This document shows positions 52,644 to 61,643 of a DNA stretch of 64,000 nt, one piece after another. How positions within the stretch are numbered: the stretch's first letter is position 1; each line of letters begins with the position of its first letter. The position numbers were made by a program, and so were the translations under genes. Below the pieces are notes generated by a model. It made no database searches, had not been told where the DNA came from, and worked only from the letters and a program-made list of their open reading frames with translations. Source of the stretch: a virus; the IMG/VR virus record IMGVR_UViG_3300005563_000004, positions 1 to 64,000 of that record; one strand, 5' to 3'.

Positions 52644-53133
52644 CAGGGTCCGGCTCGCCCAACCGTCCGACCTGGACCGGCTCTGCGATTTTTGTTGGGT
52701 CGCTGCGGCCGATAATGGCCTTTTCCCGCTGGCGCCGGCCAAGGTCATCGATCTCCTGAAGCGCGCATGCTGGCGGTCGTCTGATCCGCCGGCTGTCATT
52801 GGCTTGATCGATGGGCCGGGCCGGATCGAGGCGGCGGTTTACCTGGATGCCATGACCCACTGGTATTCGAACTACTGGTTATACGTTGATCGCTTTCTCT
52901 ATGTGCATCCTGCCCATCGCCGCAGCCGGCACGCCTTCCGGTTGTTGCAGTTCTGTCGTTTCTGGTATGAAGCCAACGGGGTGCCTGTTGTCCTCACGAT
53001 CGAGACCCTGAAAGAGCGGGAGGGCAAGGAGCGCTTGTATAGCCGTTACGCGCGTCGCGTCGGCGCCAGCTTCGTCATTGGCGAACTGTGTGTGGAGAAC
53101 GCGACGGATGGGCAAGGGATCAAGCGGCAGTAA
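52630..53133 (+). CDS. GNAT-like acetyltransferase (second of two)
   Basis: 167 residues with a TTG start at 52630 inside the previous gene. The pattern VRLAQPSDLDRLCDFCWVAA, EAAVYLDAMTHWYSNYWLYV, DRFLYVHPAHRRSRHAFRLL is a GNAT fold with strand 4 and the cofactor loop region HPAHRRSRHAF. An adjacent GNAT-like gene suggests duplication and divergence. No SD is clear, so the start is uncertain. Substrate unknown. Confidence 0.7.
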   Translation: MKLPDRVRLAQPSDLDRLCDFCWVAAADNGLFPLAPAKVIDLLKRACWRSSDPPAVIGLIDGPGRIEAAVYLDAMTHWYSNYWLYVDRFLYVHPAHRRSRHAFRLLQFCRFWYEANGVPVVLTIETLKEREGKERLYSRYARRVGASFVIGELCVENATDGQGIKRQ

Positions 53134-56122
53134 CACGACCGTCCAGAACAATGCGCCTCCGCAGCAGTTCATGGACGCCTATACCCATGCGGTTCAGAAC
53201 GCTCAGAACCTTGCCGCGCAGCCGTTTCAGCAATACACCGGCAACCTTCAGGCGGGACTATCGCCCGATCAGCTAGGCGCCATCAGCAACATCGAGAGCG
53301 CACAAGGCGTCGCGTCGCCGTACATTAACAGCGCCGCTCAGTACATAAACAACGCGACGGCACCGCTGCAGCCTACGCTGCAGCCGTATCAGAATGCGCA
53401 GGACTGGTGGGCACAGCAGGAGGCCGGCATTGCGCAAAACAATCCGAACCTGCTCAACCAATTCTTCACGCCTGCCAATCAGAACCTGAACAAAGAACAG
53501 GGCATCGCGCAGCAGGCGCTGGGAACGGTATCGCCATTCCAGCAGCTCGGTTCGTCGCAGATCAACCAGTACCTCAACCCGTATCTGAACCAGGTTGTCG
53601 GTGCGACGCAGGCACAGTTCAACAACCAGAACGCGCAGCAGGCGAACCAACTGGCCGGCAACGCCGTATCGGCGGGAGCTTATGGCGGCGATCGTGAGGC
53701 GCTGGCGCAGTCATCGCTGGCCAATCAGCAGCAGCTGGCGCAGGCGCCGGTTATCGCCGGGCTGGAAAGCCAAGGTTACGGCCAGGCAGTGCAGACCGCG
53801 CAGCAGCAGCAGCAAGCGCAGCTCTCGAACCAGCAGGCGCAGCTTCAGGGCCAAGGATTGGCAAGCAACCTGTATCAGAATGCTGCCAATGCCGCGATGC
53901 AGCAGGCCGGGCTTGGCTTGCAGGGATCGCAGATGAACGCCGGCATCTACAACAACATCGCCAACATGCTTGGCCAGCAGGGGCAGATGAGCCTCGGCGC
54001 CAATGAGGCGAATGCATGGCTCAACAGCCAGGCTGGCTACGGCATGGCGAACCTCGGCAACGAAGCGCTCAACTCGACACTGACTGGCGCGAATGCGCTG
54101 CTCGGCGTGGGTGGCCTCGAGCAACAGCAGGCGCAGCAATCGCTGAACATTCCGTACGAGCAGTTCATCGCTCAGCAATCGTGGCCGTTTCAGACGGCTG
54201 GCTGGGAATCGAACATTGCGGAGGGGCTGGGTGCCAACGCGGGCGGCACCGGCACAACGACTGTGCCAGGACCAAGCGTCGGCTCACAGGTTGCCGGCGG
54301 GGCGCTGGCTACGGCGGGACTGCTGGGCCAGACAGGTGCCTTTGGCAACAGCGGGTGGCTGACCGGCGCAGGGGGCGGCGCTGGCGTAGTCGACACAGGA
54401 GCTTTCGATGCCGGCGCTGGCGTAGTCGATGCGGGAGCGTTCGCTGCTCGTGGCGGCTCCATTCCACATCGTGCCTTTGGCGGTGGCATGGGTCAGCCGA
54501 TTGCGCTGCCGCAAGGCATGCCCAACGTGCCCGATGTCAGCATGAGCATCGTCCCTCAAGGATCAGTGTCGCACGGTGGGATGAACGTGCTGAAGAATTA
54601 CGGTTCGACTTCTACCACGACCGGCGGCGGCGGCGGTGGCCAAGAGGCTGCGCAAGCCATTAGTGACGTTATCAAGATCGTCGGCACTATTGCGGCGTTT
54701 GCCAAACGTGGCGGTCACATCCCGCGCCGCGCCGCAGGCGGTTCGGCTCCGGTTTCTGTCACGCTCAAGCCAGGCTCCTATGCCGGATCGCCCCAAGTGC
54801 CAGTGCTGTCGAACGGTGGTGGTGGCATGGGGGCGCCGACCGCCGGAACGCCGCAAGGACTGAGCGACTATCTATCGAGCACCGCCGCGTCGGCGCGCCC
54901 GCCGCCAGCACCCGCCCCTGCAGCATCCGCTCCACCTTCAGCCTCTCCGGCGCCAGCTGCGCAGCCGCCGGGACCAGCAGTCGCAACCGAGGGCATGATG
55001 TCACCCTATGGCTTTGCGCTTCCTACAGGCATGCCGCTCGCGACTGGTCCGTACGGCGACTATCTGAATGCCTTCAACGCAGGCAATTGGCCGGGCATCG
55101 GTGCGCCTGCCAGCTTTGGCGGCCAGCAGGCCAGCGGTGGCCGTGTCGGATTGGACGATGGCGGTGTGCCTGGCATGGGCGACGACGGGCCCCCTCCTCC
55201 GATGGGCGGCATGGGTGCACCAGTTGCTCCGCCATCTGATGGTCGCGACTGGTCGCGTGCGTTGCTGTACGCTGGTCTCGGCATCATGGGCGGCAACTCG
55301 CCGAACGCTGGCGTCAACATTGGCCGCGGTGCGCTACAGGGATTGCAGGCGGCAAGCAAAGAACAGCGCGAAAACGCCTACGAACGGCATCAGGCAGAGA
55401 CCGAACGGCAGGCGGCAATCCGGCTGGCGAACGAGGCTGATTACCACAAGCAGCAACTGCAGCAGCAGGACAAGCATCTGTCAGCTGAGCAGGAGCACTG
55501 GAAGGCACAGGAAGGCCAGTTCCAGCAGATGATGCCTATCCACCAGGGGCAGCTGGATATCGGTCGTGGCAATCTTGCGCTGCATCAAGACGAGTTTGGC
55601 GAGAAGACCGCTAAAGATGCACTGGCAGTGCAGCAGGGGCGCTGGGTGCCGGGCTACGGAAGCGGCGAGAACGGCGACCACATCCCCGGCATGTACTACA
55701 TGCCGAAGACTGGCGGCGAGCCGATATTCCATCCTGGCGTCAACTCAGCGACGACCCAGCGGCTTGACCAGTCGACGGCGAATCAGAACGCGCTGCTCGA
55801 GATGAAGAAGCAGGCGCTTGCTCAGACCAAGGATCTAAAGACTCAGGGGATGATCCAGGGAGCCAGCGGCCAAGTACTGCGGAGCGCTGGCAATATCATC
55901 AACGCAAATCCAGGGATCAAATGGGACAAAGCCATCGAGATGGCGACAAAGTCCCAGAGCAATGTGCAGTCCCAAGTGCAACTGCCACCATCGTCTCAGC
56001 CGGCGTCTCAGCCATCTGCCGCCGCACCGCCGCCGATCCCCAAGCCGGGCGACATTCTCCAAGGCTACGTCTTCAAGGGAGGCGACCCAGGCAACCAGGC
56101 GAACTGGGCGCCGCAACAGTAG
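53108..56122 (+). CDS. Large Gln-rich ejection-type virion protein
   Basis: 1004 residues from ATG 53108, within the end of the previous gene. N-terminal 400 residues are helical and extremely rich in Gln, Asn and Ala (NAQQANQLAGNAVSAGAYGG, QTAQQQQQAQLSNQQAQLQG). Two RGG-x-IP-x-R-A-x-GG motifs (RGGSIPHRAFGGG; RGGHIPRRAAGGS) follow, then a Pro/Ser-rich region, and a coiled coil (NAYERHQAETERQAAIRLAN). Long low-complexity Q-rich proteins before a transglycosylase gene are ejection proteins in P22- and T7-like phages, so an internal virion protein delivered into the host envelope is likely. Confidence 0.74.
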   Translation: MGKGSSGSNTTVQNNAPPQQFMDAYTHAVQNAQNLAAQPFQQYTGNLQAGLSPDQLGAISNIESAQGVASPYINSAAQYINNATAPLQPTLQPYQNAQDWWAQQEAGIAQNNPNLLNQFFTPANQNLNKEQGIAQQALGTVSPFQQLGSSQINQYLNPYLNQVVGATQAQFNNQNAQQANQLAGNAVSAGAYGGDREALAQSSLANQQQLAQAPVIAGLESQGYGQAVQTAQQQQQAQLSNQQAQLQGQGLASNLYQNAANAAMQQAGLGLQGSQMNAGIYNNIANMLGQQGQMSLGANEANAWLNSQAGYGMANLGNEALNSTLTGANALLGVGGLEQQQAQQSLNIPYEQFIAQQSWPFQTAGWESNIAEGLGANAGGTGTTTVPGPSVGSQVAGGALATAGLLGQTGAFGNSGWLTGAGGGAGVVDTGAFDAGAGVVDAGAFAARGGSIPHRAFGGGMGQPIALPQGMPNVPDVSMSIVPQGSVSHGGMNVLKNYGSTSTTTGGGGGGQEAAQAISDVIKIVGTIAAFAKRGGHIPRRAAGGSAPVSVTLKPGSYAGSPQVPVLSNGGGGMGAPTAGTPQGLSDYLSSTAASARPPPAPAPAASAPPSASPAPAAQPPGPAVATEGMMSPYGFALPTGMPLATGPYGDYLNAFNAGNWPGIGAPASFGGQQASGGRVGLDDGGVPGMGDDGPPPPMGGMGAPVAPPSDGRDWSRALLYAGLGIMGGNSPNAGVNIGRGALQGLQAASKEQRENAYERHQAETERQAAIRLANEADYHKQQLQQQDKHLSAEQEHWKAQEGQFQQMMPIHQGQLDIGRGNLALHQDEFGEKTAKDALAVQQGRWVPGYGSGENGDHIPGMYYMPKTGGEPIFHPGVNSATTQRLDQSTANQNALLEMKKQALAQTKDLKTQGMIQGASGQVLRSAGNIINANPGIKWDKAIEMATKSQSNVQSQVQLPPSSQPASQPSAAAPPPIPKPGDILQGYVFKGGDPGNQANWAPQQ

Positions 56123-59100
56123 ATGGCCGGCCCCTGGACAGAGTTTCAGGGCGGCGACCTCGACCGCTTCTACGACGATGCGGGTAAGCAGAACGGTGTC
56201 GATCCCGATCTGCTGCGATCCGTCCACAGCGTAGAAAGCCGCGGCAACGATATGGCCGTGTCGCCGGCCGGGGCGCTGGGCCGCGGCCAGTTCCTGCCTA
56301 GCACCGCGCGCTCCGTTGGAATGACCGACCCGTTCAACGCACGGCAGTCGATCTACGGCACCGCAAAGTACCTCAAGGTGCTGTCGGGCGAACTGGGTGA
56401 CGATCGGCTGGCAGTCGCTGGTTATCACGGTGGCCCGAACACGCAGGAGTGGGGGCCGAAGACCGCACAGTACGTCCAGCACGTCAGCCAGGACTATCAG
56501 CAGCGGAAGGCCGCCGAAGCACCGCCGCCTTCTGGGCCGTGGACGCAGTTTCAGAAGCAGCCGCAACAGACTGGGCCGTGGGCGCTGTTCCAGCAGCAAG
56601 ACGAAGGCCGACCGCTGACGAACGCAGAGGCGGTGAAGCAGCTGCCGATGGCGGAGAGGGACGAGGGCACTGCGCAGCCGCAGATCCAAGTCGGCAACGG
56701 CGCTGATCTGGCGAAGGTGCTTTCGTCGCCCGAAGCGGAGGCTGCCGATATTCCGCAGTCGCAAGCGCCAGCGGACACGTCAGAAATCCAAGAGGCGATG
56801 CGTAAGGCATATGCCTCAACGCCACCGCTGGTTAATCCGCAGTCGGGCACCGGTCAATGGTTGTCGCAGCACGGCATGAGTGGGCTGACGCAGCCGATCG
56901 TGCCGATGGCGGCGATGAATGCCGGCTGGGCCGGGCTGTCGGAAGCAGCGATCGAGGCGACGAAGCGATACGCGGGCGAGGGCGCAGCGAAGACTGTCGG
57001 ACAAGTGATGGAGATGGCCGGCTCCGGTGCATTGGCACCGGAACTGATGGGCGGTGGAATGCGGATGCATGAGGCGCCTGCGGCTCCGGTGTCTCCGCCC
57101 GGAGTAAGACCGGAGCCACAGGCTACGGCGCAGACGCTACCGCAGCGTTCTGCTACCCCAACGCTTGATGCGGTTGCAAGCGAAGCGCGCGCTCGCGCGC
57201 AAACGCCGGAGCAGGCAGCGCTGGACGAACTGCACCAGCAAGCCGCGCCGGCACCGGAGGCGCCCGCTGGATCGGCGATCGAGGCGCTGAAGAAGCAGGC
57301 GGCGACAGACACGCCAGCCGCGCCGATGCAGCAACCTCCGCCATCACCCGCAGGCACACCGGCAACAGAGCCGCCGTTGCCAGCCGCGCGCATGGAGACG
57401 CCACCACCTACACCGCCCGACGTGCGCCAGCGCCTGGCGGAAGTCAGCGCGAAGGAGGCGGAGCTATCGAAGGCGGAGGAAGCGGCAAATGCGCCGGCTC
57501 CTGAAGTCGACAAGGCAACAAACCGACCGGCCGGAAGCTGGGTCGCGGTCAGTAAGGAGACAGGCCAGCCTGTTCTCGAGACATTCGAGAAGCAGACGGC
57601 CGACGCCATCGACAAGTCGAAATACGATGTGCTGCCAGCTGGCGAATATCTCGGCAACCTAAACAAGCAGATACGCGAAGGGCAGGCGCCAGAGGAGACG
57701 CCACCGACGCCACCAGCTCCACCACCGCGCCGCGGTGAGCCGACGCCATTCGAGAAGCTGCCGCGCGAGCCGATGCGGCTAGTGGAATGGCTGAAGCAGA
57801 ACGGCGGCATCAAGGATGAAGGCGGCGATCTGAACGCCATTCTCGGCGGCAGCAAAGGGCGCCCCGGCCTGATCAACAACAAGCGCGGCGCCACACTGGA
57901 CGACGCGGCGCACGCAGCGTGGCAGGCCGGCTATCTACCCGATGCCTCCCGGCCCGACACAAACGCGCTGCTCGACGCCATCCGCGATGACCACACCGGC
58001 ACCAAGCGGTACAGCCAGCAAGACTTCGATCGCGTGCAGGACTACCAGGAAGCGGTCGGGCGCAATGAGGAAGTCGATCGCCTCGCCACGACGCACGAGA
58101 TCGAGACGCGCGGCAAGACGCGCGATCAGTTCTACGACGAGCTGCACGACCGGCTATCGACCGAAGACCGGGCGCGCGAGATCGCGGAGCAGGAAGCAGG
58201 CTTCCTCGACGCGCAGCGCGAACTGGATCGTGGCGCGCGAGAGCACAAGCCGGAGCCGGAAGCAGGACTTGCGCCGTCACCGTGGAACGCGCGAGAGTTC
58301 TACGGCCAGTCGCAGGCGCGGACGCTGGAGGATTTAGAGCGTGAGCATCGCGAGGAGACACATCCTGCAGCAGCGCAGCAACGCGGTGAAGGTGCTGAAC
58401 GACCCGCACCTGCCGCACCACCTGAAGGTGTCGGCCAAGAAGCTGAAGGACCACGCGGACGTGCTGCTGGGGATGCAGGACGCGGCGAAGCGGTCAGCGC
58501 AGAAGCGGGAATCGCAAGGCCGTGGGAGCAAGGCGGCAAGCAGAGGGTCTACTTCAACCTAGGCCGCGGCAAGTCTGGATTCATTGAACAGACTGCTCAC
58601 AACGGTGATTACGACTGGACGATGCGCTATCCGACAGCCAATCGGGGCGGCGAAAAGGTGCGCGACGCAATGCACCAATGGATGGCCGAACGATTCGGCA
58701 ACGAGCGCAATCCACAATGGTCTGAGATATGGGACCGTGCCAACGGCAAGACGCCTGCGGCTGACCTCCTCGGGCGACAAATAGCCGAACCACGCGCCAA
58801 GGCCGGCGCCGAACCGACCATCCGCAACGACCCGAACCAGATCGGCATGCCCGGCATGGAGGCGTCAGCCGTCCAGGCACAGGCCGCACGAGACGCGCAG
58901 GGCCGCGGCGCACTGCAATCTGAAGCACCGCAGAAGCCCGCGAACGAAGGGCTGTTCGCGCCAGACACGACAGGGCAGGGGACGCTGTATAGCTTCCCCG
59001 GAGCGTTGGTTGATCCAGAGGCATGGCGCCGGGCGTTCGGCCCGCTGGCGCCGGCACTGACGCGGCTGCGCGACAGTTCGCGCGCACTGGCCAAGACGAT

Positions 59101-61534
59101 CGCCGATGGCGTTGCACCGATGCAGTCGGGCACGAAACGTTCTCAGGCGTTTGCGGCCGATTTCGCCAATGGATTGCGCCAAATCAACTATCGATTTGGC
59201 GAAATTGACAAGGAAATCGAGGGTGCGTTCCCTCGCCAGGAACGCGATGCGATGGGCCGCGCGCTCGACGCGCAGTCGGTGTTTGAGCAGCAGCTGCGCC
59301 AGATGCCGCCTGAGATGCGGGACGCGGCACGCGCCGAGTTCGACAGCGGCGGCACGGGACTGGCCGGGCTGAACGAACGCCAGCGCCAGGTCATCGACTC
59401 GCTGGACGCCATCTCGCAGGATGTGTGGCGGCGGATGCAGGAGCGCGGCATGGTCGCGCCGCAAGCGCAGGGGCTGCCCTATTACATGCCGCGGCAGATC
59501 CTGATGTGGTCTGAGGAGAACGGCTTTCAGCGGCCAGGCAGCGGAGGTCCCACCGCGAGCATCGGCATCGATGGCCGCGGCGCGAACCTGACCACCGCCG
59601 GCCCGATGAGCCGCGAGCATCTGACGCCGGAGGAGACCGAAGCCGCAGCGCGAGCCAAGCTGGGCGAGGGGGCGCAACTGCTCCGCGACATTCGCTCGCT
59701 GCCGGCGCGGCTGGCATTTTCGGAACGGGCGATCGTCGGCACCGATTTGATGAACCGGATCGATGAAGTCGGCAAGCAAACCGGCGTCAACCTGATGGTG
59801 CGCGGCGACATCCCCGGCCTGCTCAATCCAGGCGACTACTTCACCATGGCTGACCATCCGTCGTTCCGTCGCTGGACCGGCACCGGCTGGCAGGCGCTGC
59901 ACGTCGCCAAGGAGTTCGAGGGGCCGCTGAAAGCGGTACTCAGCAAGAAGTCGCCGGAGTGGTATCGCGCGGCGCAGAACCTCAAAAGCGGCATCATGTC
60001 CGCGATCATGTATTCGCCGCTCATCCACCTTGCCGTGGAACTGGGCCGGTCACTGCCGGTCATGCCGATGCGTGTGCTGACGCTGCAGGTAATACGCGAT
60101 GGTGGCCGCTTGCGTGGTGATCGCAGCTACATGGAACAGGCAGTGCGCGACGGCCTCTCGCCGCTCGGCCGGCGCGGCTGGGTCGACGTAGCCTCGATTG
60201 CCGACCAGGCGCGCGAGCCGCCGGTAGAGAGCGCGCTGCGGCGCACCATCATGGCGATACCGCACGCCTGGGACCAGATGCACCAGCGGCTGCTCTGGGA
60301 TCAGGTGTTCAATCTCCAGGTCGGTCTCTACGACGGCATGCGGTCCAAGTTCATTGCCAAGGGCTTCGAGCCTGACGTGGCCGGCACGATGGCGGCGCAC
60401 CTCGCGAACCGTTACGCGGGCGCATTGCCGCCGGAGCATCTGAGCCGCGAAGCCAACATGATGGCGAACCTGCTGCTGTTCTCGCGGTCCTTCACGCTCG
60501 GCAACCTCGGCGTGATGAAGGACATGTTCAACGGCGCGCCATCGCAGATCCGCGCCCGCATCGAGCAGATGGCTGGGCCGGAGGCAGCGAAGTCGGCGCA
60601 GTCTGCGCTCCGCCGCAAGGCGCTGACCGCCTTCGCCATGGATGTTGGCCTGTTCTATTCGGCGAACGCGCTGCTGCAGGCTGGTCTACAGGTGATGCGC
60701 CAATCGCAAACGTCCGGCCTGCCGCAAGCCGCGCAGGACGTGTTCAACCAGTGGTACGACGAAGCCACATCAGCCGTCGCGCATGCCGGCTCCAACCCGC
60801 TATCGATCTTTGGAGTGCTGCCGCAGCACTGGAACGAGCCGGGCAAGCAAGACCGCGTTTACGCCGGCACCGACTCCACTGGCCGCGGTGTCTACCTGCG
60901 GCTGCCGCCGGGCAAGGTGGGCGAGGAGTTCATGGGCTGGTTCGCCAAGCCTGGCACCATGCTGATGAACAAGGCGTCGCCGCTGGTGCGGCCGATCATC
61001 GAATTGATCATGGGCCACGATAGTCTGGGCCGTGAGCTGCTGCCGCCGAACCCGCGGACGATCGGCGATTACGTCGACACGGCCGGTGCGATCGTGAAGC
61101 ACATCGGCGAGAACCTGGGACCGACATCGACGCTGCAAGGACTGCATGAGATGTACCAGCAGCACATCCAGGGGAAGCCAACGCAAGCCGATCCCGGCAT
61201 CTCAGCGGCGAAAGTGCTCGCCCCACTGACTGGATTGGCACAGGTCAGCCAAGGCTATCCTGGCGGCCCAGCGGCAGGCGAGATTCATGCGCAGGACGAG
61301 CGGCAGAAGTATGCCATTCAGCATGCTCTGCCTGGCGTCCGAGAGAAGATCAGGGCAGGGGACACAGAGGGCGCGGTGGCCGATATGACCAAGCTCGGCG
61401 TTCCGCCCGGCCTTCAGCGATACTACCTGCGGCAGACCATCAATCCGCAACCGTCGAGGCGAGCGCTCCAAAACTTTCAGCGCACCGCTCCGCCGGAGGT
61501 TATGGAGCGTTACCAGCGGCAGGTTTCGCCGTGA
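56123..61534 (+). CDS. Giant ejection protein with N-terminal lytic transglycosylase
   Basis: 1803 residues. Residues 10-130 are a Slt-type transglycosylase: catalytic Glu38 in SVESRGND, then SPAGALGRGQFLPSTA and VAGYHGGPNTQEWGP. The short motif GPW-x-x-FQ recurs at residue 3 and twice near 137-155. A long Pro/Ala/Glu-rich linker follows. The C-terminal half (about 960-1800) is helical with LFARSFT-like LLFSRSFTLGNLGVMKDMFN and looks like a T7 gp16-type internal core protein. The protein would form the channel through the cell wall for DNA entry. Residues 740-790 lie over another ORF (58341) with odd codon composition. Confidence 0.85.
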   Translation: MAGPWTEFQGGDLDRFYDDAGKQNGVDPDLLRSVHSVESRGNDMAVSPAGALGRGQFLPSTARSVGMTDPFNARQSIYGTAKYLKVLSGELGDDRLAVAGYHGGPNTQEWGPKTAQYVQHVSQDYQQRKAAEAPPPSGPWTQFQKQPQQTGPWALFQQQDEGRPLTNAEAVKQLPMAERDEGTAQPQIQVGNGADLAKVLSSPEAEAADIPQSQAPADTSEIQEAMRKAYASTPPLVNPQSGTGQWLSQHGMSGLTQPIVPMAAMNAGWAGLSEAAIEATKRYAGEGAAKTVGQVMEMAGSGALAPELMGGGMRMHEAPAAPVSPPGVRPEPQATAQTLPQRSATPTLDAVASEARARAQTPEQAALDELHQQAAPAPEAPAGSAIEALKKQAATDTPAAPMQQPPPSPAGTPATEPPLPAARMETPPPTPPDVRQRLAEVSAKEAELSKAEEAANAPAPEVDKATNRPAGSWVAVSKETGQPVLETFEKQTADAIDKSKYDVLPAGEYLGNLNKQIREGQAPEETPPTPPAPPPRRGEPTPFEKLPREPMRLVEWLKQNGGIKDEGGDLNAILGGSKGRPGLINNKRGATLDDAAHAAWQAGYLPDASRPDTNALLDAIRDDHTGTKRYSQQDFDRVQDYQEAVGRNEEVDRLATTHEIETRGKTRDQFYDELHDRLSTEDRAREIAEQEAGFLDAQRELDRGAREHKPEPEAGLAPSPWNAREFYGQSQARTLEDLEREHREETHPAAAQQRGEGAERPAPAAPPEGVGQEAEGPRGRAAGDAGRGEAVSAEAGIARPWEQGGKQRVYFNLGRGKSGFIEQTAHNGDYDWTMRYPTANRGGEKVRDAMHQWMAERFGNERNPQWSEIWDRANGKTPAADLLGRQIAEPRAKAGAEPTIRNDPNQIGMPGMEASAVQAQAARDAQGRGALQSEAPQKPANEGLFAPDTTGQGTLYSFPGALVDPEAWRRAFGPLAPALTRLRDSSRALAKTIADGVAPMQSGTKRSQAFAADFANGLRQINYRFGEIDKEIEGAFPRQERDAMGRALDAQSVFEQQLRQMPPEMRDAARAEFDSGGTGLAGLNERQRQVIDSLDAISQDVWRRMQERGMVAPQAQGLPYYMPRQILMWSEENGFQRPGSGGPTASIGIDGRGANLTTAGPMSREHLTPEETEAAARAKLGEGAQLLRDIRSLPARLAFSERAIVGTDLMNRIDEVGKQTGVNLMVRGDIPGLLNPGDYFTMADHPSFRRWTGTGWQALHVAKEFEGPLKAVLSKKSPEWYRAAQNLKSGIMSAIMYSPLIHLAVELGRSLPVMPMRVLTLQVIRDGGRLRGDRSYMEQAVRDGLSPLGRRGWVDVASIADQAREPPVESALRRTIMAIPHAWDQMHQRLLWDQVFNLQVGLYDGMRSKFIAKGFEPDVAGTMAAHLANRYAGALPPEHLSREANMMANLLLFSRSFTLGNLGVMKDMFNGAPSQIRARIEQMAGPEAAKSAQSALRRKALTAFAMDVGLFYSANALLQAGLQVMRQSQTSGLPQAAQDVFNQWYDEATSAVAHAGSNPLSIFGVLPQHWNEPGKQDRVYAGTDSTGRGVYLRLPPGKVGEEFMGWFAKPGTMLMNKASPLVRPIIELIMGHDSLGRELLPPNPRTIGDYVDTAGAIVKHIGENLGPTSTLQGLHEMYQQHIQGKPTQADPGISAAKVLAPLTGLAQVSQGYPGGPAAGEIHAQDERQKYAIQHALPGVREKIRAGDTEGAVADMTKLGVPPGLQRYYLRQTINPQPSRRALQNFQRTAPPEVMERYQRQVSP
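58341..58562 (+). CDS. Candidate overlapping gene inside the transglycosylase (73 aa)
   Basis: GTG 58341, nine bases after GGAGG, opens a 73-codon ORF in the +1 frame of the 1803-residue gene. The first 50 codons have G or C at 49 of 50 third positions; the enclosing frame over the same DNA has 15 of 50, against about 70 percent in the preceding stretch. The protein (MSIARRHILQQRSNAVKVLN, HHLKVSAKKLKDHADVLLGM) is helical and basic; the enclosing frame gives Pro/Ala/Gly/Glu-rich linker. Selection therefore seems to act on this frame. A frameshift pair in the large gene is an alternative. Confidence 0.55.
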   Translation: MSIARRHILQQRSNAVKVLNDPHLPHHLKVSAKKLKDHADVLLGMQDAAKRSAQKRESQGRGSKAASRGSTST

Positions 61535-61590
61535 TCCGCTGGGTGCTCTGGGTCATCTTCCTATGGCACGCCCTCACAATATTGCTATAG
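61531..61590 (+). CDS. Possible 19-aa transmembrane microprotein
   Basis: GTG 61531 overlaps the stop of the transglycosylase gene (GTGA) and opens MIRWVLWVIFLWHALTILL, a single hydrophobic helix. Stop at 61588-61590. There is no independent ribosome-binding site, so translation would depend on coupling. Chance occurrence cannot be ruled out. The remaining spacer to 61644 is unremarkable. Confidence 0.3.
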   Translation: MIRWVLWVIFLWHALTILL

Positions 61591-61643
61591 GTTCTTCAGC
61601 TTTCAGCGTCTGAGAGCGCACACACACTGGCCGAGTGCTGCGC

